DNA of 64,000 bases from Thiothrix lacustris DSM 21227 (GTDB lineage: Bacteria > Pseudomonadota > Gammaproteobacteria > Thiotrichales > Thiotrichaceae). Position 1 is the stretch's first letter. Each line of letters starts with the position of its first letter. The DNA lies in the NCBI RefSeq assembly GCF_000621325.1, contig NZ_JHYQ01000015.1:1-64000 (forward strand). Direction: 5' to 3'. Positions 41,476 to 50,914 of the stretch are shown here, piece by piece. Below the pieces are notes generated by a model, which ran no database searches, was not told the DNA's origin, and was given only the letters and a program-made list of their open reading frames with translations. The position numbers and the translations under genes are program-made.

Positions 41476-44052
41476 TCATTTCAATAATTTCCGCAGTCGA
41501 TAAAGCTCATCCAGCGCCTGCCTTGGCGTGAGTTCATCCGGGTCTACTGCTTCCAACGCCGCCTTCACTTTTTCCGCAATTTCATCTTTTGGTTCGGTTG
41601 ATGTGCTAAACATCAGCGGCAAGGTTTGACCTTGTTGGGGAGCTGCTTGCGAATCCTTTTCCAGCGACAACAGTTTTTTGCGGGCTTGCGCAATGACGGA
41701 CTTGGGTACGCCTGCCAGTTGTGCGACTTGCAAGCCATAGCTTTGATTGGCAGGGCCTTCCTTCACCGCGTGTAAAAATACGATCTTGTCGCCATGTTCT
41801 ATCGCGTCGATATGCACGTTGACGATGGTGCTGATCTGTTCCGGCAATACCGTCAGCTCGAAGTAGTGAGTGGCGAACAAGGTGAAAGCCTTGCGGTCAC
41901 GCGCCAGATATTCCGCGAATGCCCACGCCAGCGACAAGCCGTCGAAGGTGCTGGTGCCGCGCCCGATTTCATCCATCAACACCAGACTGTGGGCGGTGGC
42001 ATTGTTGAGGATATTGGCGGCTTCGGTCATTTCCACCATGAAGGTCGAGCGCCCACTGCTGAGGTCGTCGTGTGCGCCGATGCGGGTGAAAATGCGGTCG
42101 ATATTGCCGAGGCGAGCGGTTTGCGCCGGTACGTAACTGCCGATGTGTGCCAGCAAGACGATCAGCGCAACCTGACGCATATAGGTGGATTTTCCACCCA
42201 TGTTTGGCCCTGTCACCATCAACATGCGGCGGCGCGAATCCATGTACAGGTCGTTGGGCACGAAAGGCGCATCCAGCGTGCGTTCGACTACCGGGTGGCG
42301 TCCGCCTTCGATCTGTATGCCTGCGCCATCGACTAGCGCGGGGCAGTTGTAATTCAGCGTGTTGGCGCGTTCGGCGAAATTGCCGAGTACGTCGAGTTCG
42401 GCGATGGCTTGCGCACTGCTGCGTAGCGGGTTGAGGTGTGTCAGTAAATCCCGCAACAGCTCGTCGTAAATGGCTTTTTCGCGTGCCAGTGAGCGTTCGC
42501 GGGCGGACAGCACTTTGTCTTCAAACTTTTTCAGTTCGGGCAGGATGTAGCGTTCCACCCCTTTCAAGGTTTGGCGGCGGATGTAGTCGGCTGGAATCTT
42601 GCTTAATTGGCTTTGCGGCACTTCCACGTAATAGCCGTGGACGCGGTTGTAGGCCACTTTGAGGTTATTGATGCCGGTGCGGACTTTTTCGCGGGCTTCC
42701 AGATCCAGCAGGTATTGGTCGGCGTTTTCGCTGAGGTTGCGCAGTTCGTCGAGTTCAGCATCAAAACCGGGGGCAATGACGCCGCCATCGCGGATGACCA
42801 CGGGTGGGTTGTCGATAATCGCGCTGTCTAGCAAATGGCTGAGTGCTTCGTGCAGATCAATCTGCTGGTGCAGCGCTTGCAAGCGTGGGTTGTCGAGCGG
42901 CTGGAGGTGTGCGTGAATGCGCGGCAAGACGTGCAGCGAATCCCGCAGGGTGGAAAGGTCACGCGGGCGGGCAGAACCGAGCGCGATACGGCTGGCGATA
43001 CGTTCGATGTCGCCAATGCCGCGCAGGGTGTCGAGCAGGTTTTCGTAGTGGTATTGCTTAAGTAATGCGCCGACGGCTTGGTGGCGGTTACGCAGGATAT
43101 GGCGGTCACGCAGCGGCTTATTGAGCCAGCGACGTAACAGGCGGCTGCCCATGCTGGTGGCGGTTTTGTCGATCACCGAAATCAGGGTGTTTTTGTGTTC
43201 ACCGCTGAGGCTGTGCTCCAGTTCCAGATTGCGGCGGCTGGCAGCATCAAGGATGATGCCTTCGTCGCTGAGTTCCACCGTCAGGCTATTGATATGGGGC
43301 AGGGCGGTGCGCTGGGTTTCCTGCACGTAATTGAGCAAGGCTCCGGCGGCAGTAATCGCCAGCGGCAGGTGATCGCAGCCGAAACCGGACAGGTCGTGCG
43401 TGCCGAACTGGCGCAGCAGCAAGCGTTGCGCAGTGTCGAGGTCGAAGTGCCAGGTTGGGCGCGAAGTGCAATGCTGGGTGCGCACGAAGGGCGGCTTCCA
43501 GTCTTCATCGTGGAGGATTTCGGCGGGTTGCAGGCGTTCGATTTCGTTGAGCAAGGTGGTGTCGGAATCGGCTTGCTGGACAGTGAAACGACCGGTGCTG
43601 AGGTCGATGGCAGCAATGCCGTAGTTACCCCCGGTTTTTTCCTCACACACAGCCATGAGCAGGTTGTCGCGGCGGTCGTCCAGCAGGTAATCGTCAGTAA
43701 CCGTGCCGGGTGTCAGCAAGCGGGTAATCTTGCGTTCCACGGGGCCTTTGGATTTGGCGGGGTCGCCAACCTGTTCGCAGATAGCAACCGATTCGCCGAG
43801 CTTGAGCAGTTTGGCAAGGTATTGTTCGACAGCATGGTAGGGGACACCCGCCATCGCTATCGGGTCGCCCGCCGAAGAGCCGCGTGCAGTGAGGGTAATG
43901 TCCAGCAGGGAAGCGGCTTTTTTGGCGTCATCCATGAACAGTTCGTAGAAATCGCCCATGCGGTAAAACAGCAGGATGTCAGGGTATTCCGCCTTGATCC
44001 TGAAGTATTGCTGCATCATCGGGGTGTGCTGGGGAGCCGACTTTTTATTCAT
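41476..44052 (-). CDS. mutS: DNA mismatch repair protein MutS
   Basis: Mismatch-recognition ATPase, 858 residues (E. coli 853). The N-terminal mismatch-binding motif is complete ([11 protein letters not shown], with the Phe that stacks on the mismatch and the Glu), the Walker A is [13 protein letters not shown], Walker [17 protein letters not shown], and the C-terminal tail ends with the short dimer/tetramer motif ([18 protein letters not shown] in two pieces). It stands alone, not beside mutL or recA. It is separated by 21 bases from the permease gene transcribed in the same direction. Confidence 0.97.
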   Translation of the reverse strand: MNKKSAPQHTPMMQQYFRIKAEYPDILLFYRMGDFYELFMDDAKKAASLLDITLTARGSSAGDPIAMAGVPYHAVEQYLAKLLKLGESVAICEQVGDPAKSKGPVERKITRLLTPGTVTDDYLLDDRRDNLLMAVCEEKTGGNYGIAAIDLSTGRFTVQQADSDTTLLNEIERLQPAEILHDEDWKPPFVRTQHCTSRPTWHFDLDTAQRLLLRQFGTHDLSGFGCDHLPLAITAAGALLNYVQETQRTALPHINSLTVELSDEGIILDAASRRNLELEHSLSGEHKNTLISVIDKTATSMGSRLLRRWLNKPLRDRHILRNRHQAVGALLKQYHYENLLDTLRGIGDIERIASRIALGSARPRDLSTLRDSLHVLPRIHAHLQPLDNPRLQALHQQIDLHEALSHLLDSAIIDNPPVVIRDGGVIAPGFDAELDELRNLSENADQYLLDLEAREKVRTGINNLKVAYNRVHGYYVEVPQSQLSKIPADYIRRQTLKGVERYILPELKKFEDKVLSARERSLAREKAIYDELLRDLLTHLNPLRSSAQAIAELDVLGNFAERANTLNYNCPALVDGAGIQIEGGRHPVVERTLDAPFVPNDLYMDSRRRMLMVTGPNMGGKSTYMRQVALIVLLAHIGSYVPAQTARLGNIDRIFTRIGAHDDLSSGRSTFMVEMTEAANILNNATAHSLVLMDEIGRGTSTFDGLSLAWAFAEYLARDRKAFTLFATHYFELTVLPEQISTIVNVHIDAIEHGDKIVFLHAVKEGPANQSYGLQVAQLAGVPKSVIAQARKKLLSLEKDSQAAPQQGQTLPLMFSTSTEPKDEIAEKVKAALEAVDPDELTPRQALDELYRLRKLLK

Positions 44053-44073
44053 TACGTGCCTGTAAACATCTTA

Positions 44074-45141
44074 TCAAAGGGGGCGTGGGATTTGGGTATT
44101 GCGCGGCCAAGCATTGATCACAGCATGGATCAACGTTGCCAGCGGGATGGCAAAAAATACCCCCCATATGCCCCACACCGCGCCAAAAAACAGCACAGCC
44201 GTGATAATCGCGGTGGGGTGCAGGTTGACCATTTCCGCAAACAGCAAGGGCACAAGCAGGTTGCCGTCGAAGAACTGGATAATGGTATAGGCCATGAGCA
44301 CATACGCAAAATCGCTATTAAATCCCCACTGGAAATAAGCCACGATCACAATCGGCAGCGTTACCACCGCAGCCCCCACGTAGGGGATCAACACCGAAAT
44401 GCCGACTAAAAACGACAGTAACATCGAATAGCGTAAGTCGAAGGCAATGAAAGCGATAAACGACGCCACCCAGACGATGAGGATTTCCATAAACTTGCCG
44501 CGTACATAGCCCGCAATCTTTTTGTTGACCTCACGCCAGACCTGCATCACCAGCTCACGGTCACGCGGCAAAAAGGTAGAAAACCAGCCCAACACCATGT
44601 CCTTGTCTTTCAGGAAAAAGAACACCAGCAAGGGCACGACCACCAGATACACAATAAATGCCAGCAGGTTGAAGACGGATGACAGCGAAAAACTCAACAC
44701 ACGCCCTGACCACTGGGTGAGTTCGTTACGCAAGCTAGTCAACAGTTCCATAATGACCTGTTCGGAAAGAATCGTGGGGTATTTGTCGGGTAACAGGATC
44801 AAGGCGTTCTGTCCGGCGGCCACCATGCCGGGGATTTCCAGCACAAACTGAGTGGTTTGCTTCAATATCAACGGGGCAAGCACCACTAGCACCAAGAGCA
44901 ACGCTAGCCCAAACAGGCTGAATACCAGCAACACTGCCGCAAAGCGGGGCAGTTTGTAACGGCGTAACCAGTCCACCGCCCCGTCCAATAGGTAGGCAAT
45001 GATGATGGCTGCCAACAAGGGCGCGAGGGTTTGCCCGGCGAATACAATCATCCCCAAACCCAGCAGCAACAAGAATGCAAGGATGGCGACTTGAGGGTTG
45101 GAAAAGTGGCGGGTATACCAGTTGTTCAACAGTGTAAGCAT
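44074..45141 (-). CDS. AI-2E/PerM-type permease family protein
   Basis: A 355-residue inner-membrane protein with about seven or eight helices, of the PF01594 (AI-2E transporter) family. The conserved core is seen in GISVLIPYVGAAVVTLPIVI and NLLVPLLFAEMVNLHP, plus a cytoplasmic stretch VWREVNKKIAGYVRGKFM. Members include autoinducer-2 exporters, PerM and Na/H exchangers; substrate cannot be told. I chose the ATG at 45141; a TTG 18 codons upstream is the only longer start. mutS follows with a small gap and might be co-transcribed. Confidence 0.85.
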   Translation of the reverse strand: MLTLLNNWYTRHFSNPQVAILAFLLLLGLGMIVFAGQTLAPLLAAIIIAYLLDGAVDWLRRYKLPRFAAVLLVFSLFGLALLLVLVVLAPLILKQTTQFVLEIPGMVAAGQNALILLPDKYPTILSEQVIMELLTSLRNELTQWSGRVLSFSLSSVFNLLAFIVYLVVVPLLVFFFLKDKDMVLGWFSTFLPRDRELVMQVWREVNKKIAGYVRGKFMEILIVWVASFIAFIAFDLRYSMLLSFLVGISVLIPYVGAAVVTLPIVIVAYFQWGFNSDFAYVLMAYTIIQFFDGNLLVPLLFAEMVNLHPTAIITAVLFFGAVWGIWGVFFAIPLATLIHAVINAWPRNTQIPRPL

Positions 45142-45264
45142 AAAATATTGGTTTTCTAATCTTGCCGGTTTGATGTAGGGGATACTAGCAGACAACCCTG
45201 AAAAATGTCATAAACCCAGTTCACCGTTAACATCTGTTTTGATTGAATAATGGAGAATGTACCC

Positions 45265-46233
45265 ATGTGGATGCCCTTGCTCGCCGTGTTGATCGGCTTT
45301 GCTTTATTGATGTGGAGTGCTGATAAATTTGTGGAAGGTGCTGCCGCCGCCGCCAGACATCTTGGTGTGTCTACCTTGTTGATTGGGGTAGTGGTGGTGG
45401 GGTTTGGGACATCTGCCCCGGAAATGGTGGTGTCTGCGTTTGCGGCCTTGGATGGTAAACCCGCTCTGGCACTGGGGAATGCTTACGGTTCCAACATTAT
45501 TAATATTACGCTGATTTTGGGTTTGTCTGCTGTGTTTGCCACGATAGCGGTGCATTCCAGTATTGTGCGCAAGGAAATGCCGATTCTGTTGGGCGTCACC
45601 TTGCTGGCGGGCTGGCAGTTGTGGGATGGCGTTATCAGCCGCAACGATGCGCTGGTCTTGGTGCTGTTGCTGTTTGGCATCATGGGCTGGATGGTGTACG
45701 CCGCCAAGCGTGGCAAGCAGGATGCTTTGAGCAGCGAGGTCGAAGAAGAAATGGCCGAACACCCCTTAACACCGAAGGCAGCGACGCTGTGGTTGGTGGT
45801 GGGGTTGTTGCTGTTGATGGCCAGCTCGAAAATGTTGGTATGGGGTGCGGTGAGTATTGCCCAGACATTTGGTGTCAGTGAATTGATTATCGGCTTGACG
45901 ATTGTGGCGTTTGGCACATCCCTGCCGGAGTTGGCGGCTTCTATCGCTGCTGCACGTAAAGGTGAGGCTGATTTGGCGCTGGGGAATGTGGTCGGTTCCA
46001 ATTTATTCAATACCTTGGCAGTAGTCGGTGTTGCAGGTCTGATTTCACCGATTCAGGTCGCGCCCGAAGTGTTGGGGCGCGACTGGGGTGTGATGTTGGC
46101 GGTTACTCTGGGCTTGTTCATTATGGCGTATGGCTTCAAGAAACCGGGGCATTTGACCCATTGGGAAGGGGGCGTGTTACTGAGTGCCTACGTTGCTTAT
46201 ACAGGGTGGTTGTTGTATAGCGTGTTGGGTTGA
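45265..46233 (+). CDS. yrbG: Calcium/sodium antiporter, YrbG family
   Basis: Inner-membrane cation/Ca exchanger, 322 residues with ten helices in two inverted repeats. The two alpha motifs are clear: GFGTSAPEMVVSAFAAL with GNAYGSNIINI in the first half and AFGTSLPELAASIAAA with GNVVGSNLFN in the second; the two Glu residues that bind the cations are both present. I chose the ATG at 45265, eight bases behind a GGAG; an ATG at 45250 would cover that site. The cytoplasmic loop (about 150-175) is acidic. It stands alone. Confidence 0.92.
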   Translation: MWMPLLAVLIGFALLMWSADKFVEGAAAAARHLGVSTLLIGVVVVGFGTSAPEMVVSAFAALDGKPALALGNAYGSNIINITLILGLSAVFATIAVHSSIVRKEMPILLGVTLLAGWQLWDGVISRNDALVLVLLLFGIMGWMVYAAKRGKQDALSSEVEEEMAEHPLTPKAATLWLVVGLLLLMASSKMLVWGAVSIAQTFGVSELIIGLTIVAFGTSLPELAASIAAARKGEADLALGNVVGSNLFNTLAVVGVAGLISPIQVAPEVLGRDWGVMLAVTLGLFIMAYGFKKPGHLTHWEGGVLLSAYVAYTGWLLYSVLG

Positions 46234-46246
46234 CACACCAGCAGAA

Positions 46247-46271
46247 GGCAGACACGGAGGTCTGCCCCTAC
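46247..46271. repeat. Short palindromic element behind yrbG
   Basis: GGCAGAC-ACGGAG-GTCTGCC followed by CCTAC is a 7-bp inverted repeat; with the CCTAC end it resembles the CCTAC ends of the element at 41415. It lies between yrbG and the convergent oxidoreductase gene. It seems to be one member, or a part, of the dispersed palindrome set. Confidence 0.5.
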
Positions 46272-46283
46272 AAATGCCTGTTG

Positions 46284-47915
46284 TTATTTGTCTTCCAACT
46301 CCACCGCAATCGCCCCGCACGGACACTCTTCCACACACAACCCACACCCCTTGCAGTAGTCGTAATTAAACGCGAACCGCTTGCCCGCCCCCAGCTTGAT
46401 CACCGCGCTATCCGGGCACACGCCGTAGCAGTTGTCGCACTCGAAACAGTTGCCGCACGACAAACAGCGCCGCGCTTCGTACATCGCGTTGCCTTCATCC
46501 AGCCCGCCGACTACCTCATCAAAGGTTGACTGGCGGCGGATAATGTCGAGCACCGGGCGCACGGTCTTTGCGGCGTCAGCGTAATACCAGGTGTTGAGGC
46601 GCTCGAAGGTAGCCGGTTCGTGCTTGGGCGCAGGCTGGTAGCGTTCGCCGCGCATCCAGGCATCAATCGCCCGCGCCGCTTTCTTGCCATGCCCGATCGA
46701 GACGGTCACGGTGCGTTCGCCGCCTGCCACCATGTCGCCACCGGCAAACACGCCCGCCACGCTGGTCATCATTACCGCGTCGGTTTGCACGCTGTCCCAC
46801 TTTAGTTCCAGACCCGGAATGTGTTCCAGCAGGGTTTGTTCCACGTTCTGCCCCAGCGCCAGCACCACCGAATCCGCCGCCAATGTCTCGAATTCGCCGG
46901 TGGGTTGTGGGAAACCTTTGTCGTCCAGCGCCATCTTTTCGATGGTGATGTTGCCTGCGTCGGCTTCGGTGATGGTGGAAAGCCACTTCATTTTCACGCC
47001 TTCTTCCAGCGCTTCCTTCACCTCGAAATCGTGTGCGGGCATTTTGTCGCGGGTGCGGCGGTAGACGATGATGGACGCTTCAGCCCCCAACCGCTTGGCA
47101 GTACGCGCTACGTCGATCGCGGTATTGCCGCCGCCGTAGATCACCACTTTGCGCCCCAGCAGCGGCGGATGTTCTTCCACCTCATGCAGCACGCTGATTG
47201 CATCGGTAATGTGGCTGGCGTCGCCCGCCGGGATGTACGCCCGCTTGGCAATGCCCGCACCAATGCCGAGGAATACCGCGTCGAAACCTTCCGCCGCCTG
47301 CATTGCCAGCACGTCATCCACACGGGTGTCGAGGCGCAATTCCACGCCCATATCAACGATGCGCTGCACTTCGGCATCCAGCACCCGACGCGGCAAACGG
47401 TAACGCGGAATGCCGTAACGCATCATCCCACCCGCCGCTGTTTCCGCCTCAACAATGGTCACGCCATGACCCATACGGCGCAAATGGTAAGCTGCCGACA
47501 AGCCCGCCGGGCCAGAACCGACCACCAGCACGCGCTTGCCACTTTCTGCCACTGGCTTGGCGAATGCCCAGCCCTGTTTCAGCGCTTCGTCGCCGAGGAA
47601 ACGTTCCACCGCATTGATGCCGACCGCTTCGTCCAGTTGCCCCCGGTTGCACGCACCTTCGCAGGGGTGGTAACACACTCGCCCCATGATCGCGGGCAGC
47701 GGGTTGTTTTCGGTCAGGCTGCGCCAAGCCGCTTCGTAATTGCCCGATTCGGCATGGAACAACCAGTTCTGGATATTTTCCCCCGCCGGGCAGGTCGCAT
47801 TACAAGGTGGCAAACGGTCAACGTACACCGGGCGTTTGCTGCGCCACGAGCCAGTGTGATTGGCAAGGCTGGTGTTCTTATCCAGCGTAATCGCGAATGG
47901 CTTTTGAATACTCAT
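46284..47915 (-). CDS. GltD-like NAD(P)H oxidoreductase with C-terminal ferredoxin domain
   Basis: A 543-residue flavoprotein that probably moves electrons between NAD(P)H and the 2-oxoacid oxidoreductase encoded with it. An N-terminal Fe-S part (CNATCPAGENIQNWL, GRVCYHPCEGACNRG) is followed by two nucleotide-binding domains like glutamate synthase small subunit (GSGPAGLSAAYHLRRMG; YGGGNTAIDVARTAKRLG) and a C-terminal 2x[4Fe-4S] ferredoxin domain (CLSCGNCFECDNCYGVCP; CKGCGLCVEECPCG) like PorD. The start overlaps the stop of the beta subunit gene (ATGA). It is the last gene of the operon. True GltD is paired with GltB; no gltB is present. Confidence 0.87.
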   Translation of the reverse strand: MSIQKPFAITLDKNTSLANHTGSWRSKRPVYVDRLPPCNATCPAGENIQNWLFHAESGNYEAAWRSLTENNPLPAIMGRVCYHPCEGACNRGQLDEAVGINAVERFLGDEALKQGWAFAKPVAESGKRVLVVGSGPAGLSAAYHLRRMGHGVTIVEAETAAGGMMRYGIPRYRLPRRVLDAEVQRIVDMGVELRLDTRVDDVLAMQAAEGFDAVFLGIGAGIAKRAYIPAGDASHITDAISVLHEVEEHPPLLGRKVVIYGGGNTAIDVARTAKRLGAEASIIVYRRTRDKMPAHDFEVKEALEEGVKMKWLSTITEADAGNITIEKMALDDKGFPQPTGEFETLAADSVVLALGQNVEQTLLEHIPGLELKWDSVQTDAVMMTSVAGVFAGGDMVAGGERTVTVSIGHGKKAARAIDAWMRGERYQPAPKHEPATFERLNTWYYADAAKTVRPVLDIIRRQSTFDEVVGGLDEGNAMYEARRCLSCGNCFECDNCYGVCPDSAVIKLGAGKRFAFNYDYCKGCGLCVEECPCGAIAVELEDK

Positions 47916-48934
47916 GCGGCAGCCCCTCCGGTAGGTGATGTGAATTTCTCCAACAGTTTGAAGCGGCGGATATTGCGGTCAGCCATCGCCTGCAAATGCG
48001 CAATAACGTCGACCTGTTTGGGTGCGCGGAACAGATGGGCGAAGCGTTTTTGCAGCTTCAGGTAATCCTCCACCGGCACTTGTGCGCGAATGGCACGATG
48101 CCCGGTGATTTCGCCATGTTCCGCCTCGAACACGGGGAACAGCCCCGACTCAATCGCCAGCCGCGCCAGCTTGATGGTGTGTGCCGGGTCAGCCCCCCAA
48201 CCCAGCGGGCAAGGCACATGGATGTGGATGTAACGCGCCCCGTGGATCGACATCGCTTTGGTGACTTTCGCCTCCAGATCGCGCAAATCGGCCACCGAAG
48301 CGGTCGCCACGTAAGGAATTTCATGCGCCATCGCAATCAGTGGCACGCTTTTGCCCTTGCCGAACACATTGCCGTTGGCGTGCTGCCCGACCGGCATGGT
48401 GGTGGCGGTACGCGCAGCGGGCGGGGTGGCGGAAGAACGTTGCACCCCGGTATTCATGTAGGCTTCGTTGTCGTAGCAGATGTAGAGCACGTCGTCGTTA
48501 CGCTCGAACATCCCCGACAAGCAGCCGAAACCGATGTCGGTGGTGCCGCCGTCGCCGCCTTGCGCCAGCACGCGGATGTGCTGTTTACCCTTGACCTTCA
48601 TCGCTGCCGCGACCCCGGTGGCCACTGCCGCCGCATTGCCGAACAGCGAATGCAGCCACGGCAATTGCCACGACGATTCGGGGTAGGGGGTGGAAAAGAC
48701 TTCGAGGCAGCCGGTGGCGTTGCAGGCGACTAACTGATTGTTGGTGGCACGCATCGCCGCATCCACCGCAAAACGTGCGCCGAGTGCTTCGCCGCAGCCC
48801 TGACAGGCGCGATGCCCGGAATTGAGCGCGTTGGTGCGCTGCATTCCCGCTTGCACGCTGCGTTCGGCTTCGGAGAGCAGGCGGTTGCCGACGGTAAACG
48901 TGTCGGTCTGGTAAAACTTGATGGTGGTTTCCAT
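47912..48934 (-). CDS. porB: 2-oxoacid:ferredoxin oxidoreductase beta subunit (TPP)
   Basis: Thiamine-diphosphate subunit of a pyruvate:ferredoxin-type enzyme, 340 residues. The TPP/Mg motif is GDGGTTDIGFGCLSGMFERN with the later YDNEAYMNTG. Cysteines for the proximal [4Fe-4S] cluster are in HRACQGCGEALG and CNATGCLEV. YMNTGVQRSSATPPAA is a known pyruvate-type sequence, so pyruvate is the most likely substrate, but 2-oxoisovalerate is possible. It follows porA by nine bases with a GGAGA ribosome site. Confidence 0.92.
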   Translation of the reverse strand: METTIKFYQTDTFTVGNRLLSEAERSVQAGMQRTNALNSGHRACQGCGEALGARFAVDAAMRATNNQLVACNATGCLEVFSTPYPESSWQLPWLHSLFGNAAAVATGVAAAMKVKGKQHIRVLAQGGDGGTTDIGFGCLSGMFERNDDVLYICYDNEAYMNTGVQRSSATPPAARTATTMPVGQHANGNVFGKGKSVPLIAMAHEIPYVATASVADLRDLEAKVTKAMSIHGARYIHIHVPCPLGWGADPAHTIKLARLAIESGLFPVFEAEHGEITGHRAIRAQVPVEDYLKLQKRFAHLFRAPKQVDVIAHLQAMADRNIRRFKLLEKFTSPTGGAAA

Positions 48935-48943
48935 GTGTCTCTC

Positions 48944-50197
48944 CTAGCGTATCTGGCTGGCGATGGTGCCCATGCCGCGCAGGATATTCTCGGCGCTGGG
49001 GCCGGAATGGCGCTGGCCTTCCATGCGGGCGATTTCCTCATGCACCAGCGCGTGCTTGAGGTCGAGAAATTGCAAATGCGCCAGATGCCCCTGATCGGCT
49101 TTGTGGAACAGCTTGCGCAACGAATCGCGGGTAATCGGCCTGCCGCCCAAGCCTGCAATCACGGTATGCACCGGCTTGTGCAGCCCGGCGACGGCCATTT
49201 GCACGTCGGTGGCAACGATGCCGCCGATGCCCACCGCGAGGGATTTTTCTACCACCACGATGCGCTTGGCGTGTTGCAAGGCACTACGCACGGCTTTGCG
49301 CGGGAACGGGCGGTAAGTGCAAATGCTCAGTGAGCCGATGGAAACGCCTTGCTCACGCATTTCATCCACCACATCCTTGATCGTGCCGTTGACGGAACCG
49401 AGTGCCACCACGATGGTGTCGGCGTCTGCGCTGCGGTACGGCTTGACCAGCCCGCCGGAATCGCGCCCGAATTGCTGCTGGAATTCCTCCGCCAGTTCCG
49501 GGATCAGCCCCAATGCCTGCATCTGCTGGTAATGCGCGAGGTAACGCACTTCCATAAAGGCTTCCGGCCCGACCATCGCGCCGATAGTGACGGGGTTAGC
49601 AGGGTCGAGCATCTGGCGCGGTGAAAATGGCGGTAGATAAGCATCGACCTGCGCCTGTTCGGGGATGTCGACGCGCTCGTAAGCGTGAGTGAGGATGAAG
49701 CCATCCACGCACACCATTACCGGCACGGACAGTTCTTCCGCCAGCCGGAAGGCTTGAATGTGTAAATCGACCGCTTCCTGATTGGTTTCGGCGTAGAGCT
49801 GAATCCAGCCTGCATCACGCATCGACAGGCTGTCCTGATGGTCGTTCCAGATATTGATCGGCGCACCAATCGCGCGGTTGCCAATGGTCATCACGATGGG
49901 CAGGCCGAGGCCAGAAGCGTTGTAGACCGCTTCCGCCATGAACAGCAAGCCCTGACTGGCGGTGGCAGTGTAGGCGCGTGCCCCGGCAGCACTCGCGCCA
50001 ATCGCCACCGACATGGCGGCGAACTCGGATTCGACGTTGATGTATTCACACGGGTCGATTTGCCCCTTGTCGACCATCTGCCCGAGGTTTTCCACGATGT
50101 GGGTTTGCGGGGTGATGGGGTAGGCGCAAATCACTTCTGGGCGGCACAGGCCGATGGCTTCGGCAACGGCTTGGGAGCCTTCGATCTGTTTTAGCAT
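48944..50197 (-). CDS. porA: 2-oxoacid:ferredoxin oxidoreductase alpha subunit
   Basis: Alpha subunit, 417 residues, with the pyrimidine-binding half of the TPP site. Typical segments are VICAYPITPQTHIVE, EYINVESEFAAMSVAIGASAAG and TATASQGLLFMAEAVYNASG near the N-terminus, and the C-terminal transketolase-like domain with PFPRKAVRSAL. I chose the ATG at 50197 behind AAGGAG; the longer frame up to 50419 runs through the gamma gene in another frame. It overlaps the porG stop by seven bases. No rTCA-type korAB partner is near. Confidence 0.92.
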   Translation of the reverse strand: MLKQIEGSQAVAEAIGLCRPEVICAYPITPQTHIVENLGQMVDKGQIDPCEYINVESEFAAMSVAIGASAAGARAYTATASQGLLFMAEAVYNASGLGLPIVMTIGNRAIGAPINIWNDHQDSLSMRDAGWIQLYAETNQEAVDLHIQAFRLAEELSVPVMVCVDGFILTHAYERVDIPEQAQVDAYLPPFSPRQMLDPANPVTIGAMVGPEAFMEVRYLAHYQQMQALGLIPELAEEFQQQFGRDSGGLVKPYRSADADTIVVALGSVNGTIKDVVDEMREQGVSIGSLSICTYRPFPRKAVRSALQHAKRIVVVEKSLAVGIGGIVATDVQMAVAGLHKPVHTVIAGLGGRPITRDSLRKLFHKADQGHLAHLQFLDLKHALVHEEIARMEGQRHSGPSAENILRGMGTIASQIR

Positions 50198-50772
50198 GGG
50201 GTGGCTCCTTGCGTGTTGGTCTGCACTTGCGCGAAAGCGGCTTGCGCGGCGGCGATGTTCTGTTCGGCAATCTTGCCGCTGAATTTGTCGCGGATCGCGG
50301 CTTGCAGTGCCTCCATCTGGATCAGGCCGGTGAGGGCAGCAAAGCCCCCCAGCAAAGCCGCATTCGGCAGCGGACGTCCGACGTGTTTTAGCGCAATCTC
50401 GGAGGCGGGAATGACGCAAACCTGACGCTGTGGGTGTTCGCGCAGGTAATCTTCCAGCCCCAGCTCTGCCAGCGTATGGGTGGAGTTGATGAGGATGTAA
50501 CCGTGTTCCGCCAGCCCTTCAAACAGGTTGACTTGATGCAGCAAGCCGGGGTCTTGAATGATCAGCGCATCGGGGTTGAGGACAGGTTCGCGCAGGCGGA
50601 TTTCCTTGGCGTCGATACGGCAAAACGCCATGACGGGTGCGCCCATGCGCTCGGATCCGAAGCTGGGAAAGGCTTGCGAATGCTTGCCTTTGATAAACGC
50701 GGCGATAGAGAGCATCTCGGCGGCGGTGACCACGCCTTGCCCACCCCGCCCGTGGATTCTGACTTGAAACAT
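50191..50772 (-). CDS. porG: 2-oxoacid:ferredoxin oxidoreductase gamma subunit
   Basis: Gamma subunit, 193 residues, first gene of the four-gene operon porG-porA-porB-gltD-like. The family start FQVRIHGRGGQGVVTAAEML is complete, and SERMGAPVMAFCRI and PLPNAALLGGFAALTG follow. I chose the ATG at 50772 with AGGAGG upstream; a longer frame to 50802 is not supported. Together with a ferredoxin domain supplied by the last gene, the operon encodes all four functions of a PorABGD enzyme. It is divergent from the P-type ATPase gene. Confidence 0.92.
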   Translation of the reverse strand: MFQVRIHGRGGQGVVTAAEMLSIAAFIKGKHSQAFPSFGSERMGAPVMAFCRIDAKEIRLREPVLNPDALIIQDPGLLHQVNLFEGLAEHGYILINSTHTLAELGLEDYLREHPQRQVCVIPASEIALKHVGRPLPNAALLGGFAALTGLIQMEALQAAIRDKFSGKIAEQNIAAAQAAFAQVQTNTQGATPC

Positions 50773-50914
50773 GTGTTCCTCCCTCCTATTGTTGTCACTC
50801 AAAGGCTAGCAGCTTTGGAAAAGCATTTACTTGATGGAAGTCGGAAAAAGGCCAAGCAAATCCTGCTACCCTGATAGACTTCTTGCATTCAGCAGCAAAA
50901 TAACAGGTGAACCC

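Noticed and set aside
43195-44409. 404-codon plus-strand frame across mutS and the permease gene
   Set aside because: Antisense to mutS, composition rich in Gly, Val and His typical of shadow frames, and no ribosome site or motif.
46284-47915. Glutamate synthase small subunit gltD
   Set aside because: No gltB is present, the gene is coupled to porB, and it carries an extra C-terminal ferredoxin domain.
46821-48065. 414-codon plus-strand frame across the GltD-like gene
   Set aside because: Antisense shadow; many His, Arg and Gln residues and no recognisable fold.
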